DNA of 64,000 nucleotides from Parasphingopyxis sp. CP4 (lineage in GTDB: Bacteria > Pseudomonadota > Alphaproteobacteria > Sphingomonadales > Sphingomonadaceae), in contig NZ_CP051130.1 in NCBI RefSeq assembly GCF_013378055.1, positions 2,854,001-2,918,000 of the forward strand, in the 5' to 3' direction. Positions 55,903 through 64,000 of this stretch are shown one piece after another (positions within the stretch are counted from its first letter, which is position 1; each line of letters starts with the position of its first letter). The notes beneath the pieces were generated by a model that saw nothing but the letters and a program-made list of their open reading frames with translations, did not search any database and was not told the origin of the DNA. A program made the position numbers and the translations under genes.

Positions 55903-56549
55903 ATATCATTCTGTTGGGCCCGCCAGGTGCGGGTAAAGGCACTCAGGCATCGAAGCTTGAGGATGAGCGCGGCATGATCCAGCTTTCTACCGGCGACATG
56001 TTACGCGCGGCCGTAGCAGCAGAAACACCGGTTGGGCTCCAGGCCAAGGATGTGATGGCCCGCGGTGATCTGGTCTCCGACGAAATCGTTACCGGCATTC
56101 TCTCCGATCGTCTCGATGAAGACGATGTGAAGGGTGGCTTCATCCTTGATGGCTATCCGCGCACCGAAGCCCAGGCCCATTCGCTCGACGAGCTGCTCGC
56201 TGCCAAAGGTATGAAGCTTGATCATGTGATCGAACTGGTCGTTGACGAGGACGCGCTTGTTGAGCGGATTACGGGCCGTTTCACCTGCGGCAATTGCGGC
56301 GAAGGCTATCACGACACCTTCAAGCAACCCAAGGTTGAAGGCGTGTGCGATGTGTGCGGCAATAGTGAATTCAAACGCCGCGCCGACGATAATGCGGAAT
56401 CCGTGCGGACCCGGATGAACGAATATCGCACCAAGACAGCCCCAATCATCCCGCATTACGAACCCAAGGGCCTGGTACGCCGGGTCGATGGCATGGCCGA
56501 TATCGAAACGGTCAGCGACGCAATCGGCGCAGTACTCGACCAAGGCTAG
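55899..56549 (+). CDS. adk: Adenylate kinase
   Basis: A 216-residue kinase. The P-loop is GPPGAGKGTQ, the NMP-binding region ends LDGYPRTEAQA, and the LID has a Cys4 zinc site (CGNCGEGYH and CDVCGNSEF). Start codon GTG 55899 overlaps the secY stop. In most relatives rpsM would follow; here it does not. Confidence 0.97.
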   Translation: MNIILLGPPGAGKGTQASKLEDERGMIQLSTGDMLRAAVAAETPVGLQAKDVMARGDLVSDEIVTGILSDRLDEDDVKGGFILDGYPRTEAQAHSLDELLAAKGMKLDHVIELVVDEDALVERITGRFTCGNCGEGYHDTFKQPKVEGVCDVCGNSEFKRRADDNAESVRTRMNEYRTKTAPIIPHYEPKGLVRRVDGMADIETVSDAIGAVLDQG

Positions 56550-56621
56550 GCCTCGCTCGACGAGCGGCTGGCGGGTTTCCCCAAATTTGCTATTCTTCGC
56601 CTGAGGGATCGGGAGGGATAG

Positions 56622-57140
56622 ATGTTTCGAACAATAGCATGTGCATTGGCAATTGCGGTTGCCACGCCGGCGGCTGCCGACGTCACATTGGCCGATCATG
56701 GCTTTGTGACGTCCAACAGCGCCGAGGTGTCTGCAAGCCCGGCTGAGGTCTGGGCGGCGCTGGTCGAACCGGCGCGCTATTGGAGCGGCGATCATAGCTG
56801 GTCGGGCGACGCGGCGAATTTCTCGCTCGATCCGGTTGGCGGCGGGTGTTTCTGCGAAAATTGGGGCGAGGGCAATTCGGTTGAGCATATGCGCGTCGTG
56901 ATGGTGCGGCCCAATGCCATGCTGCGGTTATCAGGCGCGCTGGGTCCGTTGCAGAGCGAAGGGCTGGCCGGAGCTTTGACCTGGCAGCTGGATGCGACCG
57001 ATACCGGAACGCGCATCACCCAGACGATGAGCGTTGGCGGCCATATGCAGTTTGATCGCGAAACCTTTGCGCCGATCGTCGATAGCGTCGTCCGCGAACA
57101 GTTTGATCGCCTCGTGGCTCTATTCCCGGCTTCGGAGTGA
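56622..57140 (+). CDS. Secreted SRPBCC-like protein
   Basis: A 172-residue protein with a signal peptide (MFRTIACALAIAVATPAAA), then an SRPBCC-type fold: VSASPAEVWAALVEPARYWSG and a C-terminal helix VVREQFDRLVALFPA. Two cysteines in GGCFCENWG may form a disulfide. Function unknown. Inserted between adk and gdhA. Confidence 0.75.
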   Translation: MFRTIACALAIAVATPAAADVTLADHGFVTSNSAEVSASPAEVWAALVEPARYWSGDHSWSGDAANFSLDPVGGGCFCENWGEGNSVEHMRVVMVRPNAMLRLSGALGPLQSEGLAGALTWQLDATDTGTRITQTMSVGGHMQFDRETFAPIVDSVVREQFDRLVALFPASE

Positions 57141-57262
57141 GGGTCGGCGAGTAGGCCGCCCGCTTGGCTGTCACCGCTTTCTCCATCTGCTACACAGCCT
57201 TACCGATCGGGCTCGAATCGCCTGAGGGTTGCGCTTCTGGGTTTCTTAAGGGGGGAGATACA

Positions 57263-58621
57263 ATGGCAGTCAGCGATCACGTTAATCTCGAACAATTCAT
57301 GGCCGGTGTTGAAAAACGCAATATGGGCCAGACCGAGTTCATCCAGGCTGTTCGCGAAGTGGCCCAGGACATATTCGATTTTATCGCCGACAAGGAAGAA
57401 TATCACGAAGCCCAGATCCTGCGCCGCATCGCCGAGCCGGATCGCGTCGTTTCGTTCCGCGTTTGCTGGGAAGATGATAATCATAATATCCGCGTTCAGC
57501 GCGGCTGGCGGGTTCAGAACAATAATGCGATCGGCCCTTATAAGGGCGGCATTCGCTTTCATCCGAGCGTCAATGAAAGCATTCTCAAATTCCTCGCTTT
57601 CGAACAGACTTTCAAAAATTCGCTGACCGGGCTTCCAATGGGCGGCGGCAAGGGTGGCTCCAACTTCAATCCCAAGGGCAAGTCGGACAGCGAAGTCATG
57701 CGCTTCTGCCAGTCCTTCATGACCGAACTCTATCGCCATATCGGCCCGGATACAGACGTCCCGGCCGGCGATATCGGCGTTGGCGGGCGTGAGATCGGCT
57801 ATATGTTCGGTCAGTATAAGCGGATCACCAATCGCTGGGAGGGCGTGCTCACTGGCAAGGCGGTCGAATATGGCGGATCGCAGATGCGGCCCGAAGCGAC
57901 CGGCTATGGCGCGGTGTATTTTCTCCAGAATATGCTCAAGCATCAGGGCCAGGATGTCGAAGGCAGAACGACGATCATCTCTGGCTCCGGCAATGTTGCC
58001 ACCCATGCGGCCGAAAAGATCGTAGAGCTGGGCGGCAAGGTGCTCACTCTCTCCGATAGCGGCGGCTTCATCCATGATCCCGACGGCATCGATCAAGAGA
58101 AGATCAACTGGGTGAAGGAACTCAAGACCGAGCGGCGCGGCCGGATCAGCGAATATGCCGATCATTTCACCAACGCGACCTTTCATGAAGGCGCGCGGCC
58201 CTGGCGGGTTGAGGCAGAACTGGCGCTGCCGTGCGCCACGCAGAACGAGCTCAATGGCGATGAAGCGCGGGCCATGGTCAAGAATGGCGTGATTGCGGTT
58301 TCGGAAGGGGCGAATATGCCGACAACCCTGGAAGGCGTGGATGTCTTCCATGACGCCCATATCATGTATGCGCCGGGCAAGGCGGCCAATGCAGGCGGGG
58401 TTGCCGTGTCTGGCCTTGAGATGAGCCAGAATTCAGAACGCGTTTCTTGGCATACCGAGCGCCTCGGCGATCTGCTCCAGGATATCATGAAGGATATTCA
58501 CGAAAAATCGGCCGAATATGGCAGCGACGAAGATGGCGGTTACGTCAACTATGTGAAGGGCGCGAATATCGCCGGCTTCAAAAAGGTTGCCGATGCGATG
58601 CTGGCCTTCGGGGTCGTCTAG
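57263..58621 (+). CDS. gdhA: NADP-specific glutamate dehydrogenase
   Basis: A 452-residue hexameric GDH. Signatures are GPYKGGIRFHPSVN, PMGGGKGGSNFNPKGKSD (catalytic Lys region), and GSGNVATHAAEKI for cofactor. It links ammonium to 2-oxoglutarate. ATG 57263 follows GGGGGAG; the longer upstream frame is not needed. Not part of ribosome biogenesis; an insertion within the ribosomal cluster. Confidence 0.95.
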   Translation: MAVSDHVNLEQFMAGVEKRNMGQTEFIQAVREVAQDIFDFIADKEEYHEAQILRRIAEPDRVVSFRVCWEDDNHNIRVQRGWRVQNNNAIGPYKGGIRFHPSVNESILKFLAFEQTFKNSLTGLPMGGGKGGSNFNPKGKSDSEVMRFCQSFMTELYRHIGPDTDVPAGDIGVGGREIGYMFGQYKRITNRWEGVLTGKAVEYGGSQMRPEATGYGAVYFLQNMLKHQGQDVEGRTTIISGSGNVATHAAEKIVELGGKVLTLSDSGGFIHDPDGIDQEKINWVKELKTERRGRISEYADHFTNATFHEGARPWRVEAELALPCATQNELNGDEARAMVKNGVIAVSEGANMPTTLEGVDVFHDAHIMYAPGKAANAGGVAVSGLEMSQNSERVSWHTERLGDLLQDIMKDIHEKSAEYGSDEDGGYVNYVKGANIAGFKKVADAMLAFGVV

Positions 58622-58660
58622 CGGCAACTGTCAGCCTGGCAAGCCCGTAAATTTGATCTC

Positions 58661-58700
58661 GCTAATGCTATCGACTACAGATGTAGTCGATAGCATTAGC
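58661..58700. promoter_or_regulatory. Perfect 40-bp palindrome with BlaI/MecI-type core
   Basis: GCTAATGCTATCGACTACA (58661-58679), a GA spacer and the exact reverse complement (58682-58700). The core GACTACAGATGTAGTC matches the TACANNTGTA consensus of BlaI/MecI/CopY repressors. A second hairpin, CCGTGC-GTTT-GCACGG, follows at 58701-58716. A TTGATC/TACAGA promoter pair overlaps it (58653-58681). Confidence 0.65.
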
Positions 58701-58729
58701 CCGTGCGTTTGCACGGAACAGGAGACGGG

Positions 58730-60394
58730 ATGAAGACGGGAATTGCGTGGCTGATCGCCGCATCATTGGCTGGAATGTCAGTCGCTGGCGCGACCGCCCA
58801 AGCGCAAGCGCCTGTTCCCGAAGAGACAGCCCAGTTTTTCAGCGGCAACTGGGAAGGCGAAATGGCGCCGCCCCGCTGGCCCGCCTATCTGCATATCAGT
58901 CTCGATCTGTCAGCTGATCCTGTCGGATCGATCTACACATTGGGACAGACGATTGAGCTTGGCGATCCGCGCTATGATGGCGAGACGCTGACCGTGTCAT
59001 TGATCGGCCCCTGGTCGATCACGCCGCGTATCCATCTGCGCCAGACCGATGACGGCCTGGTTGGCGACTGGCAGGAGGAAGATAGCCACTATCCGATGTG
59101 GCTTGGACGGGTGCCGGACTTGCCGACCCCGGATGATCGCACGGCGGCCTGGTTGCAGGATATCGACACGCTCGATACCCGCTTCCTCCGATTTGATCGC
59201 AGCTTTGATGCGGAGGCACGCGCGGAGTTTCGGCGCCGTCTCGCCACGCTGCGCGATCACGTCGCCGATATGAGCGATGGCGAGATCGTGATCGCGCTTT
59301 CGCGCGCGGTGGCGCTGGCCGATAATGCCCATACGCGGCTCTATATGTTGCGAAACCGGACGGTCTTCCGGCGCCTGCCAATTCGTTTCTGGTGGTTCGG
59401 AGACAGCCTCCGCGTGGTCAGCGCGAACGAAGATCATCGGCATCTGCTCGGCTGCCAAGTCGATATGATAGCTAGCACATCGGCATTGCAGGCGCGGGAG
59501 ATTGCCGCGACTGCCGTGTCCGGCAATGCGTCCTGGGCAAATTACAAATCAACTTATCTTCTATCGAGCCCGGAAACATTGCACGGCCTCGGCCTGGCAG
59601 CGCCCGACGCACCGGTAGAGCTGGGCGTGTCGGAATGCGGGGCTGGGCCGATCGTTGCAGTTTCGGCGTTGCCACTAGAACGATCCGACGATCCGGTTGA
59701 AGCGTGGTGGGAGCTGTCTCCCTTTCTTGCTGCCCAGCATGGCCGCGTGCAAGCCTTGGCCGATCGAACCGACAGCTTACCACTCTATCTGAGCCAGCCG
59801 GACAATCTGCATTGGTATCAGCGTCTCGAAGATCAGGGCATATTCTACGTTCAGCTCAATCGCGCCGAAGCGATGGGCGATCAGGATTTCGGCGATTTCT
59901 CTGAAGCCCTGCTCGCCGCCTTTCGCGCGCAGCCAAACCTGGCATTGGTGATTGACCTGCGCTTCAACACCGGCGGCAATGCCAGCCTGCTCGAAGATCT
60001 GATGGAGACATTGCAGGCTGAATCCACCGATATGCGCCGCTACATCATCACGGGCCGGGCAACATTTTCGGCCGGAATACTGGTGGCCGCAGAATGGCGC
60101 GAGGCCGGCCGCGTGACCCTTGTCGGCGAACCGGTGGGCGATGTGTTGGACTATTGGGCGGAAGGCGGGAATATCATTCTGCCCAATTCGCGCGTGAATG
60201 CGCATTTTGCCAATGGCGCGCATCGCTATTCCGGTGCGCCATGCCCGGACAAGAATTACTGCCTGCAGGTCGATATCGACACGCTTGACCCAGATATCCC
60301 GCAAAGTGCGAGCTGGGACGACTATCTGAATGGCCGAGATCCCGCGCTCGAAAGCATCATTGCCGATTTGGCCGGAACCAGCCCAGCTGATTGA
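58730..60394 (+). CDS. Secreted S41-like peptidase
   Basis: A 554-residue protein with a signal peptide (about 29 residues). The C-terminal part has tail-specific protease features: LVIDLRFNTGGNASLLEDL and the Ser447 region GRATFSAGILVA, with GEPVGD later. The N-terminal half is unrecognised. ATG 58730 follows AGGAG. The palindrome upstream suggests repression by a BlaI-type regulator. Function and substrate unknown. Confidence 0.78.
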   Translation: MKTGIAWLIAASLAGMSVAGATAQAQAPVPEETAQFFSGNWEGEMAPPRWPAYLHISLDLSADPVGSIYTLGQTIELGDPRYDGETLTVSLIGPWSITPRIHLRQTDDGLVGDWQEEDSHYPMWLGRVPDLPTPDDRTAAWLQDIDTLDTRFLRFDRSFDAEARAEFRRRLATLRDHVADMSDGEIVIALSRAVALADNAHTRLYMLRNRTVFRRLPIRFWWFGDSLRVVSANEDHRHLLGCQVDMIASTSALQAREIAATAVSGNASWANYKSTYLLSSPETLHGLGLAAPDAPVELGVSECGAGPIVAVSALPLERSDDPVEAWWELSPFLAAQHGRVQALADRTDSLPLYLSQPDNLHWYQRLEDQGIFYVQLNRAEAMGDQDFGDFSEALLAAFRAQPNLALVIDLRFNTGGNASLLEDLMETLQAESTDMRRYIITGRATFSAGILVAAEWREAGRVTLVGEPVGDVLDYWAEGGNIILPNSRVNAHFANGAHRYSGAPCPDKNYCLQVDIDTLDPDIPQSASWDDYLNGRDPALESIIADLAGTSPAD

Positions 60395-60564
60395 TTGCTG
60401 ACGGCAAGCACAGCGAACTCATTGATGCCACAACACATCGCTCTCTGATCAGCGTCAGGGCTGGCCATTAGCGCGAATCTGCGACACGGTTCGCCGGTGT
60501 AACCGCGACGTCCGGTTCAGCGAATAGACTGGCATAGGCAATTTACACTGCCAGGGAGGCAGCA

Positions 60565-60894
60565 ATGTTCGAAGCAATTAATGAATGGTTTTTGAGTTTG
60601 GGCGCGGACTATGGCGTTAATCCTTACATCTTCGGCGGGATCTATGTTGGTGCCGTGCCCTTTTTCCTGGCCACGGTTGGCTGGATGGTCCGCCGGAAGC
60701 GGCGCGGTGAATCGATCACCTTCCAACTCATAATCGCCGGATTTCTAGCCATGTCAGCCTATATTTACCTGATTTTTGCCGGCCAGAACCTCGCTTGGTG
60801 GGTCTATGCGATCATCGCCTTGCTGGTAATTTACAGTATCTGGTCGTTGATCAAGAAAGCGCGCGAACCGGCCCCGGAGCCGAGCGCCGAGTAG
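60565..60894 (+). CDS. Small three-helix membrane protein
   Basis: A 109-residue protein with three transmembrane helices (about 20-40, 53-70, 77-93) and a short acidic/Pro tail (EPAPEPSAE). No recognised motif. The ATG follows GGGAGGCAGCA. Between the S41-like gene and the alpha operon promoter. Confidence 0.6.
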   Translation: MFEAINEWFLSLGADYGVNPYIFGGIYVGAVPFFLATVGWMVRRKRRGESITFQLIIAGFLAMSAYIYLIFAGQNLAWWVYAIIALLVIYSIWSLIKKAREPAPEPSAE

Positions 60895-60941
60895 GCCGTC
60901 CCGGCACTCGATTGAAAACGCCGCAAATCCGGACTGATGGC

Positions 60942-60970
60942 TTGACAGAATAGGGTCGAAATCCTATTTC
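60942..60970 (+). promoter_or_regulatory. Near-consensus promoter of the alpha operon
   Basis: TTGACA (60942-60947), 17 bases, TATTTC (60965-60970), about 130 bases before rpsM. The -35 is perfect. It explains how rpsM-rpsK-rpoA-rplQ are expressed after separation from adk. Confidence 0.7.
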
Positions 60971-61100
60971 ACCCTCACTCCGAAGACACCGGTCTACCCG
61001 GCGGCGCGATTCGTGCGTCCGTCGGGTTCGTTCGTTTTCGGTTCATGAAGCTTTGAGATGGGCGGTAGCCAAACCGTCTGTGGAGCAGGAGACAAACCAC

Positions 61101-61469
61101 GTGGCACGTATCGCTGGGGTCAACATCCCGACCCATAAGCGCGTTGAAATCGCGCTCACCTATATCCATGGCATTGGCCCCACAACGGCCAGAAAGCTGA
61201 CGGAACAGCTCGGAATTCCTTTCGAGCGCCGAGTCCAGGACCTGACCGACGCCGAAGTCGTGCAGATCCGTGAAGCCATTGATGCCGATCATACCGTTGA
61301 AGGCGATCTTCGCCGCGAAACGGCAATGAACATCAAGCGGCTTATGGACCTCGCCTGCTATCGCGGCCTGCGTCATCGCAAAGGCTTGCCGGTTCGTGGC
61401 CAACGCACGCACACCAATGCGCGCACCCGCAAGGGCAAGGCCAAGCCGATCGCTGGTAAGAAGAAATAG
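61101..61469 (+). CDS. rpsM: 30S ribosomal protein S13
   Basis: A 122-residue protein: [26 protein letters not shown] and [29 protein letters not shown] 61101 with CAGGAG upstream gives the standard start. Confidence 0.97.
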   Translation: MARIAGVNIPTHKRVEIALTYIHGIGPTTARKLTEQLGIPFERRVQDLTDAEVVQIREAIDADHTVEGDLRRETAMNIKRLMDLACYRGLRHRKGLPVRGQRTHTNARTRKGKAKPIAGKKK

Positions 61470-61540
61470 TCAGCGTTTCCGGGCGCGGTACCGCCGCCGC
61501 CCGAACCGCTTCTCAGGATATCTAGGTAGGAATTGGAACC

Positions 61541-61930
61541 ATGGCTCGCGAACCGCAACGGGTAAAGCGCCGGCAAAAGAAGAACATCACATCGGGCGTC
61601 GCCCATGTGAATGCCACGTTCAACAACACACTCATCACGATCACCGATGCCCAGGGCAACGCGATCAGCTGGTCTTCGGCCGGCATGATGGGCTTCAAGG
61701 GTAGCCGCAAGTCGACCCCATATGCTGCGCAGGTTGCAGCTGAGGATGCCGGCAAGAAGGCTCAGGAACATGGCGTGCGTACGCTGGAAGTCGAAGTGAA
61801 GGGCCCGGGCTCGGGTCGTGAATCGGCGCTCCGCGCATTGCAGGCAGTTGGCTTCACGATCACATCCATCCGCGATGTGACGTCGATCCCGCATAATGGC
61901 GTTCGGCCGGCCAAGCGCCGCCGCGTCTAA
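61541..61930 (+). CDS. rpsK: 30S ribosomal protein S11
   Basis: A 129-residue platform protein: [24 protein letters not shown] and [12 protein letters not shown]. Standard. Confidence 0.97.
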   Translation: MAREPQRVKRRQKKNITSGVAHVNATFNNTLITITDAQGNAISWSSAGMMGFKGSRKSTPYAAQVAAEDAGKKAQEHGVRTLEVEVKGPGSGRESALRALQAVGFTITSIRDVTSIPHNGVRPAKRRRV

Positions 61931-62028
61931 ATGCACAACGGGAGGCGGTGGGCTCCGCTCTCTCGCACAAGAATGTTTTTACAGGCAGAGGCCAGCCCCG
62001 CCTCCGCCAAACCGCCAAGGGGAATACC

Positions 62029-63102
62029 GTGTCCGTCAACATGAAAAACTGGCAAGAGCTCAAAAAGCCCAATGGTCTGGAAAAGAAGAGCGGCGGCGAT
62101 GCATCGCGCAAAGCGACCTTCGTTGCTGAACCGCTTGAGCGTGGCTTTGGCCTGACGCTCGGCAATGCGCTGCGCCGCACGTTGCTGTCTTCGCTTCAGG
62201 GTGCGGCCATCACGTCGATCAAGATCGAAAACGTCCTGCACGAATTCTCGTCGCTGGCCGGTGTGCGCGAAGACGTCACCGACATCGTCCTGAACATCAA
62301 GCAGGTTGCCATTGCGATGGAAGCCGAAGGCACCAAGCGCCTCCAGCTTTCCGCCACTGGCCCAGCTGAAGTAAAGGCTGGCGACATCACCACATCGGGC
62401 GATATCGAAATCCGTAACCCGGATCTCGTTATCTGCCATCTCGATGAAGGTGCGACGCTCAACATGGAACTGACCGCCAGTACCGGCAAAGGCTATGTTC
62501 CGGCGGCCCAGAACCGCCCGGCCGATGCGCCGATCGGTCTGATCCCGGTCGACAGCCTCTATTCGCCGGTTCAGCAGGTGGCTTACAAGGTCGAGAACAC
62601 CCGCGTTGGGCAGGAACTCGATTATGACAAGCTGACGCTGACCATCGAAACCGATGGCACGGTGACCCCGGAAGATTCGCTCGCTTATGCCGCGCGCATT
62701 CTTCAGGACCAGCTGCAGCTGTTCGTCCATTTCGACGAAGAACTGCCGGCACCGACCCAGGCTATCGGCGAAGCCGCGACCCCGGGCATGCTCGGCGGCG
62801 CCGCTGCAGAGGGCGATACCAACCAGCTCAACCGTTACCTCCTCAAAAAGGTCGACGAGCTGGAACTGTCGGTCCGGTCTGCCAACTGCCTCAAGAACGA
62901 CAACATCATCTATATCGGCGATCTGGTTCAGAAGACCGAAGCCGAGATGCTGCGCACGCCGAACTTCGGCCGCAAGTCGCTCAATGAGATCAAGGAAGTC
63001 CTCGCCACTATGGGCCTGCGCCTCGGCATGGATATCCCCGGCTGGCCGCCTGAAAATATCGAGGAAATGGCCAAGAAGCTTGAGCAGGAACTGCTCGGCT
63101 AA
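62029..63102 (+). CDS. rpoA: RNA polymerase alpha subunit
   Basis: A 357-residue subunit. The N-terminal dimerisation domain contains [28 protein letters not shown]; the C-terminal domain contains [14 protein letters not shown] and [21 protein letters not shown] 62029, with AAGGGGA five bases upstream, gives [14 protein letters not shown] 62041 is a possible later start. Confidence 0.97.
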   Translation: MSVNMKNWQELKKPNGLEKKSGGDASRKATFVAEPLERGFGLTLGNALRRTLLSSLQGAAITSIKIENVLHEFSSLAGVREDVTDIVLNIKQVAIAMEAEGTKRLQLSATGPAEVKAGDITTSGDIEIRNPDLVICHLDEGATLNMELTASTGKGYVPAAQNRPADAPIGLIPVDSLYSPVQQVAYKVENTRVGQELDYDKLTLTIETDGTVTPEDSLAYAARILQDQLQLFVHFDEELPAPTQAIGEAATPGMLGGAAAEGDTNQLNRYLLKKVDELELSVRSANCLKNDNIIYIGDLVQKTEAEMLRTPNFGRKSLNEIKEVLATMGLRLGMDIPGWPPENIEEMAKKLEQELLG

Positions 63103-63111
63103 AGGGAATAT

Positions 63112-63177
63112 GTGCTCCGGCGAAGGCCGGAGCCCAGTTCCTTCCATAGGCCTAGGCTCCGGCCTTCGCCGGAGCAC
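63112..63177. repeat. Double REP-like inverted repeat between rpoA and rplQ
   Basis: Two 23-base arms (63112-63134 and 63155-63177) are exact reverse complements, separated by 20 bases. Each arm contains GCTCCGGC-GAAG-GCCGGAGC (or its complement), itself an 8-bp hairpin. This resembles the paired REP/BIME elements of sphingomonad genomes, though no other copy is in this window. Confidence 0.7.
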
Positions 63178-63261
63178 AATAGGGGAAAGGGCGACACCCC
63201 TGAAACGTCGCCTGGTCTTGGGTACCTGATACGGCCCCTGAACGAACAAAGGATAAGAACC

Positions 63262-63690
63262 ATGCGTCACAAAAAAGCGCACCGTAAACTCAATCGCACG
63301 TCGAGCCATCGCAAGGCGATGCTCCGCAACATGGCGGCTGGCCTCATCAAGCATGAGCAGATCCTGACGACCTTGCCCAAGGCAAAGGAATTGCGGCCCT
63401 ATGTTGAGAAGCTGATCACGCTGGCGAAGAAGGGCGGCCTGTCTAACCGTCGTCTCGCCATGTCCCGCCTGATGGACGAAACCCAGCTCAAAAAGCTGTT
63501 TGACGTATTGGGTGAGCGCTATTCCGATCGCGACGGTGGATACAGCCGGGTGATCAAGGCTGGCTATCGTCAGTCGGACGCCGCGCCGATGGCAGTCATC
63601 GAGCTTGTTGATCGTGACGAAGAGGCGAAAGGCCAGGATTCCGGTCCGGTCGAAGTCGACGAAGTCTTTGCAGACGAGGTCGCCGCCTAA
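63262..63690 (+). CDS. rplQ: 50S ribosomal protein L17
   Basis: A 142-residue protein: [20 protein letters not shown] and [34 protein letters not shown]. An acidic tail follows ([23 protein letters not shown]). ATG 63262 follows AAAGGA. Confidence 0.97.
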   Translation: MRHKKAHRKLNRTSSHRKAMLRNMAAGLIKHEQILTTLPKAKELRPYVEKLITLAKKGGLSNRRLAMSRLMDETQLKKLFDVLGERYSDRDGGYSRVIKAGYRQSDAAPMAVIELVDRDEEAKGQDSGPVEVDEVFADEVAA

Positions 63691-63724
63691 CGGCAGACTA
63701 TCCGACACCAGTTCGGTATTTTCC

Positions 63725-63766
63725 AAGGGGATCGCGGGTGCTAGGCTCGCGGTCCCCTTTGCTTTT
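63725..63766 (+). terminator. Terminator after rplQ
   Basis: AAGGGGATCGCG pairs with CGCGGTCCCCTT (one GU pair) around an 11-base loop, followed by TGCTTTT. It ends the alpha operon. Confidence 0.7.
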
Positions 63767-63776
63767 GAGGTGTCCG

Positions 63777-64000
63777 ATGACTGCTGCCCGCTTGTTCCTG
63801 CCGCTCATGCTGCTTGCCACCCCGGCGATGATCGCCGCTCAAGGATCTTCATCCATGGAAACGCCGATCACCTACCCTGAAACCGAACGCGGCGATGTTG
63901 TCGAAGAACAGTTCGGCGTGGCGGTCGCTGATCCCTATCGGTGGCTCGAAAATGATGTGCGTGTCGATGAGAATGTTCGCAACTGGGTAACGGCGCAGAA
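63777..64000 (+). CDS. Prolyl oligopeptidase family S9, N-terminal fragment
   Basis: 74 codons before the window ends. A signal peptide (MTAARLFLPLMLLATPAMIAAQ) is followed by ETERGDVVEEQFGVAVADPYRWLEND, the N-terminal signature of S9A prolyl oligopeptidases. The ATG follows GAGG. The catalytic domain lies beyond the right edge. Confidence 0.85.
   Translation, partial: MTAARLFLPLMLLATPAMIAAQGSSSMETPITYPETERGDVVEEQFGVAVADPYRWLENDVRVDENVRNWVTAQ

Noticed and set aside
58661-58700. Palindrome as terminator of gdhA
   Set aside because: No T-run follows on either strand, and the core matches a repressor operator.
61927-63726. 599-codon minus-strand frame over rpoA and rplQ
   Set aside because: Antisense to essential genes, no family features.

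Overview
The window looks like a chromosomal segment of an alphaproteobacterium, most likely order Sphingomonadales. The evidence is a CtrA regulator with a CtrA box in its own promoter, several clusters of GANTC sites (CcrM type), alphaproteobacterial ribosomal gene order without rpsD, a bactofilin/LytM pair, an Anbu protease cluster, and a REP-like GCTCCGGC-GAAG-GCCGGAGC palindrome of the kind common in sphingomonads. Genus and species cannot be fixed by eye. I saw no rRNA, tRNA, CRISPR array, insertion sequence, prophage or replication origin.

Layout. 1-3.3 kb: end of a DUF4350/DUF4129 operon, a membrane protein, a fumarylacetoacetase-family enzyme and a DUF2147 secreted protein. 3.4-9.0 kb: a possible arsenic-metabolism island with methylthioadenosine phosphorylase, a radical SAM protein whose start is broken or non-canonical, a MerA-like flavin disulfide reductase, a four-cysteine ArsM arsenite methyltransferase and an extended SDR. 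9.2-15 kb: leucyltransferase Bpt, then a minus-strand operon of MBL hydrolase, permuted ATP-grasp, alpha-E, transglutaminase and Anbu, which is the known Anbu peptide-ligation/proteolysis association. 15.2-18.6 kb: dioxygenase and SDR pair, then a TetR/cupin pair with a 16-bp palindrome between them. 18.7-22 kb: ctrA, then LysR divergent from pirin and azoreductase. 22-31.4 kb: pseudouridine synthase, ArfB, free-Met-sulfoxide reductase, a glycine-zipper/His-rich protein, a stress protein, pyruvate dehydrogenase E2 and E3, and an amidohydrolase. 31.4-39.5 kb: bactofilin with an overlapping LytM peptidase gene, an aminotransferase/sulfotransferase pair, two hydrolases, an ArsR-SRPBCC-YciI operon, a uracil-DNA glycosylase and an orphan secreted protein.

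39.6-63.7 kb is the translation supercluster: str operon (rpsL-rpsG-fusA-tuf), S10 operon (rpsJ to rpsQ), spc operon (rplN to secY-adk) and alpha operon (rpsM-rpsK-rpoA-rplQ). A block of four unrelated genes (SRPBCC, gdhA, S41-like protein, small membrane protein) separates adk from rpsM, and the alpha operon has its own near-consensus promoter. Unusual features here are a very long acidic plus RG-rich N-terminal extension on S5, acidic tails on several other ribosomal proteins, a natural Arg at S12 position 88 (a streptomycin-resistance residue), a perfect 40-bp palindrome with a BlaI/MecI-type core in front of the S41-like gene, and a double-REP hairpin between rpoA and rplQ. The window ends inside a prolyl oligopeptidase gene.
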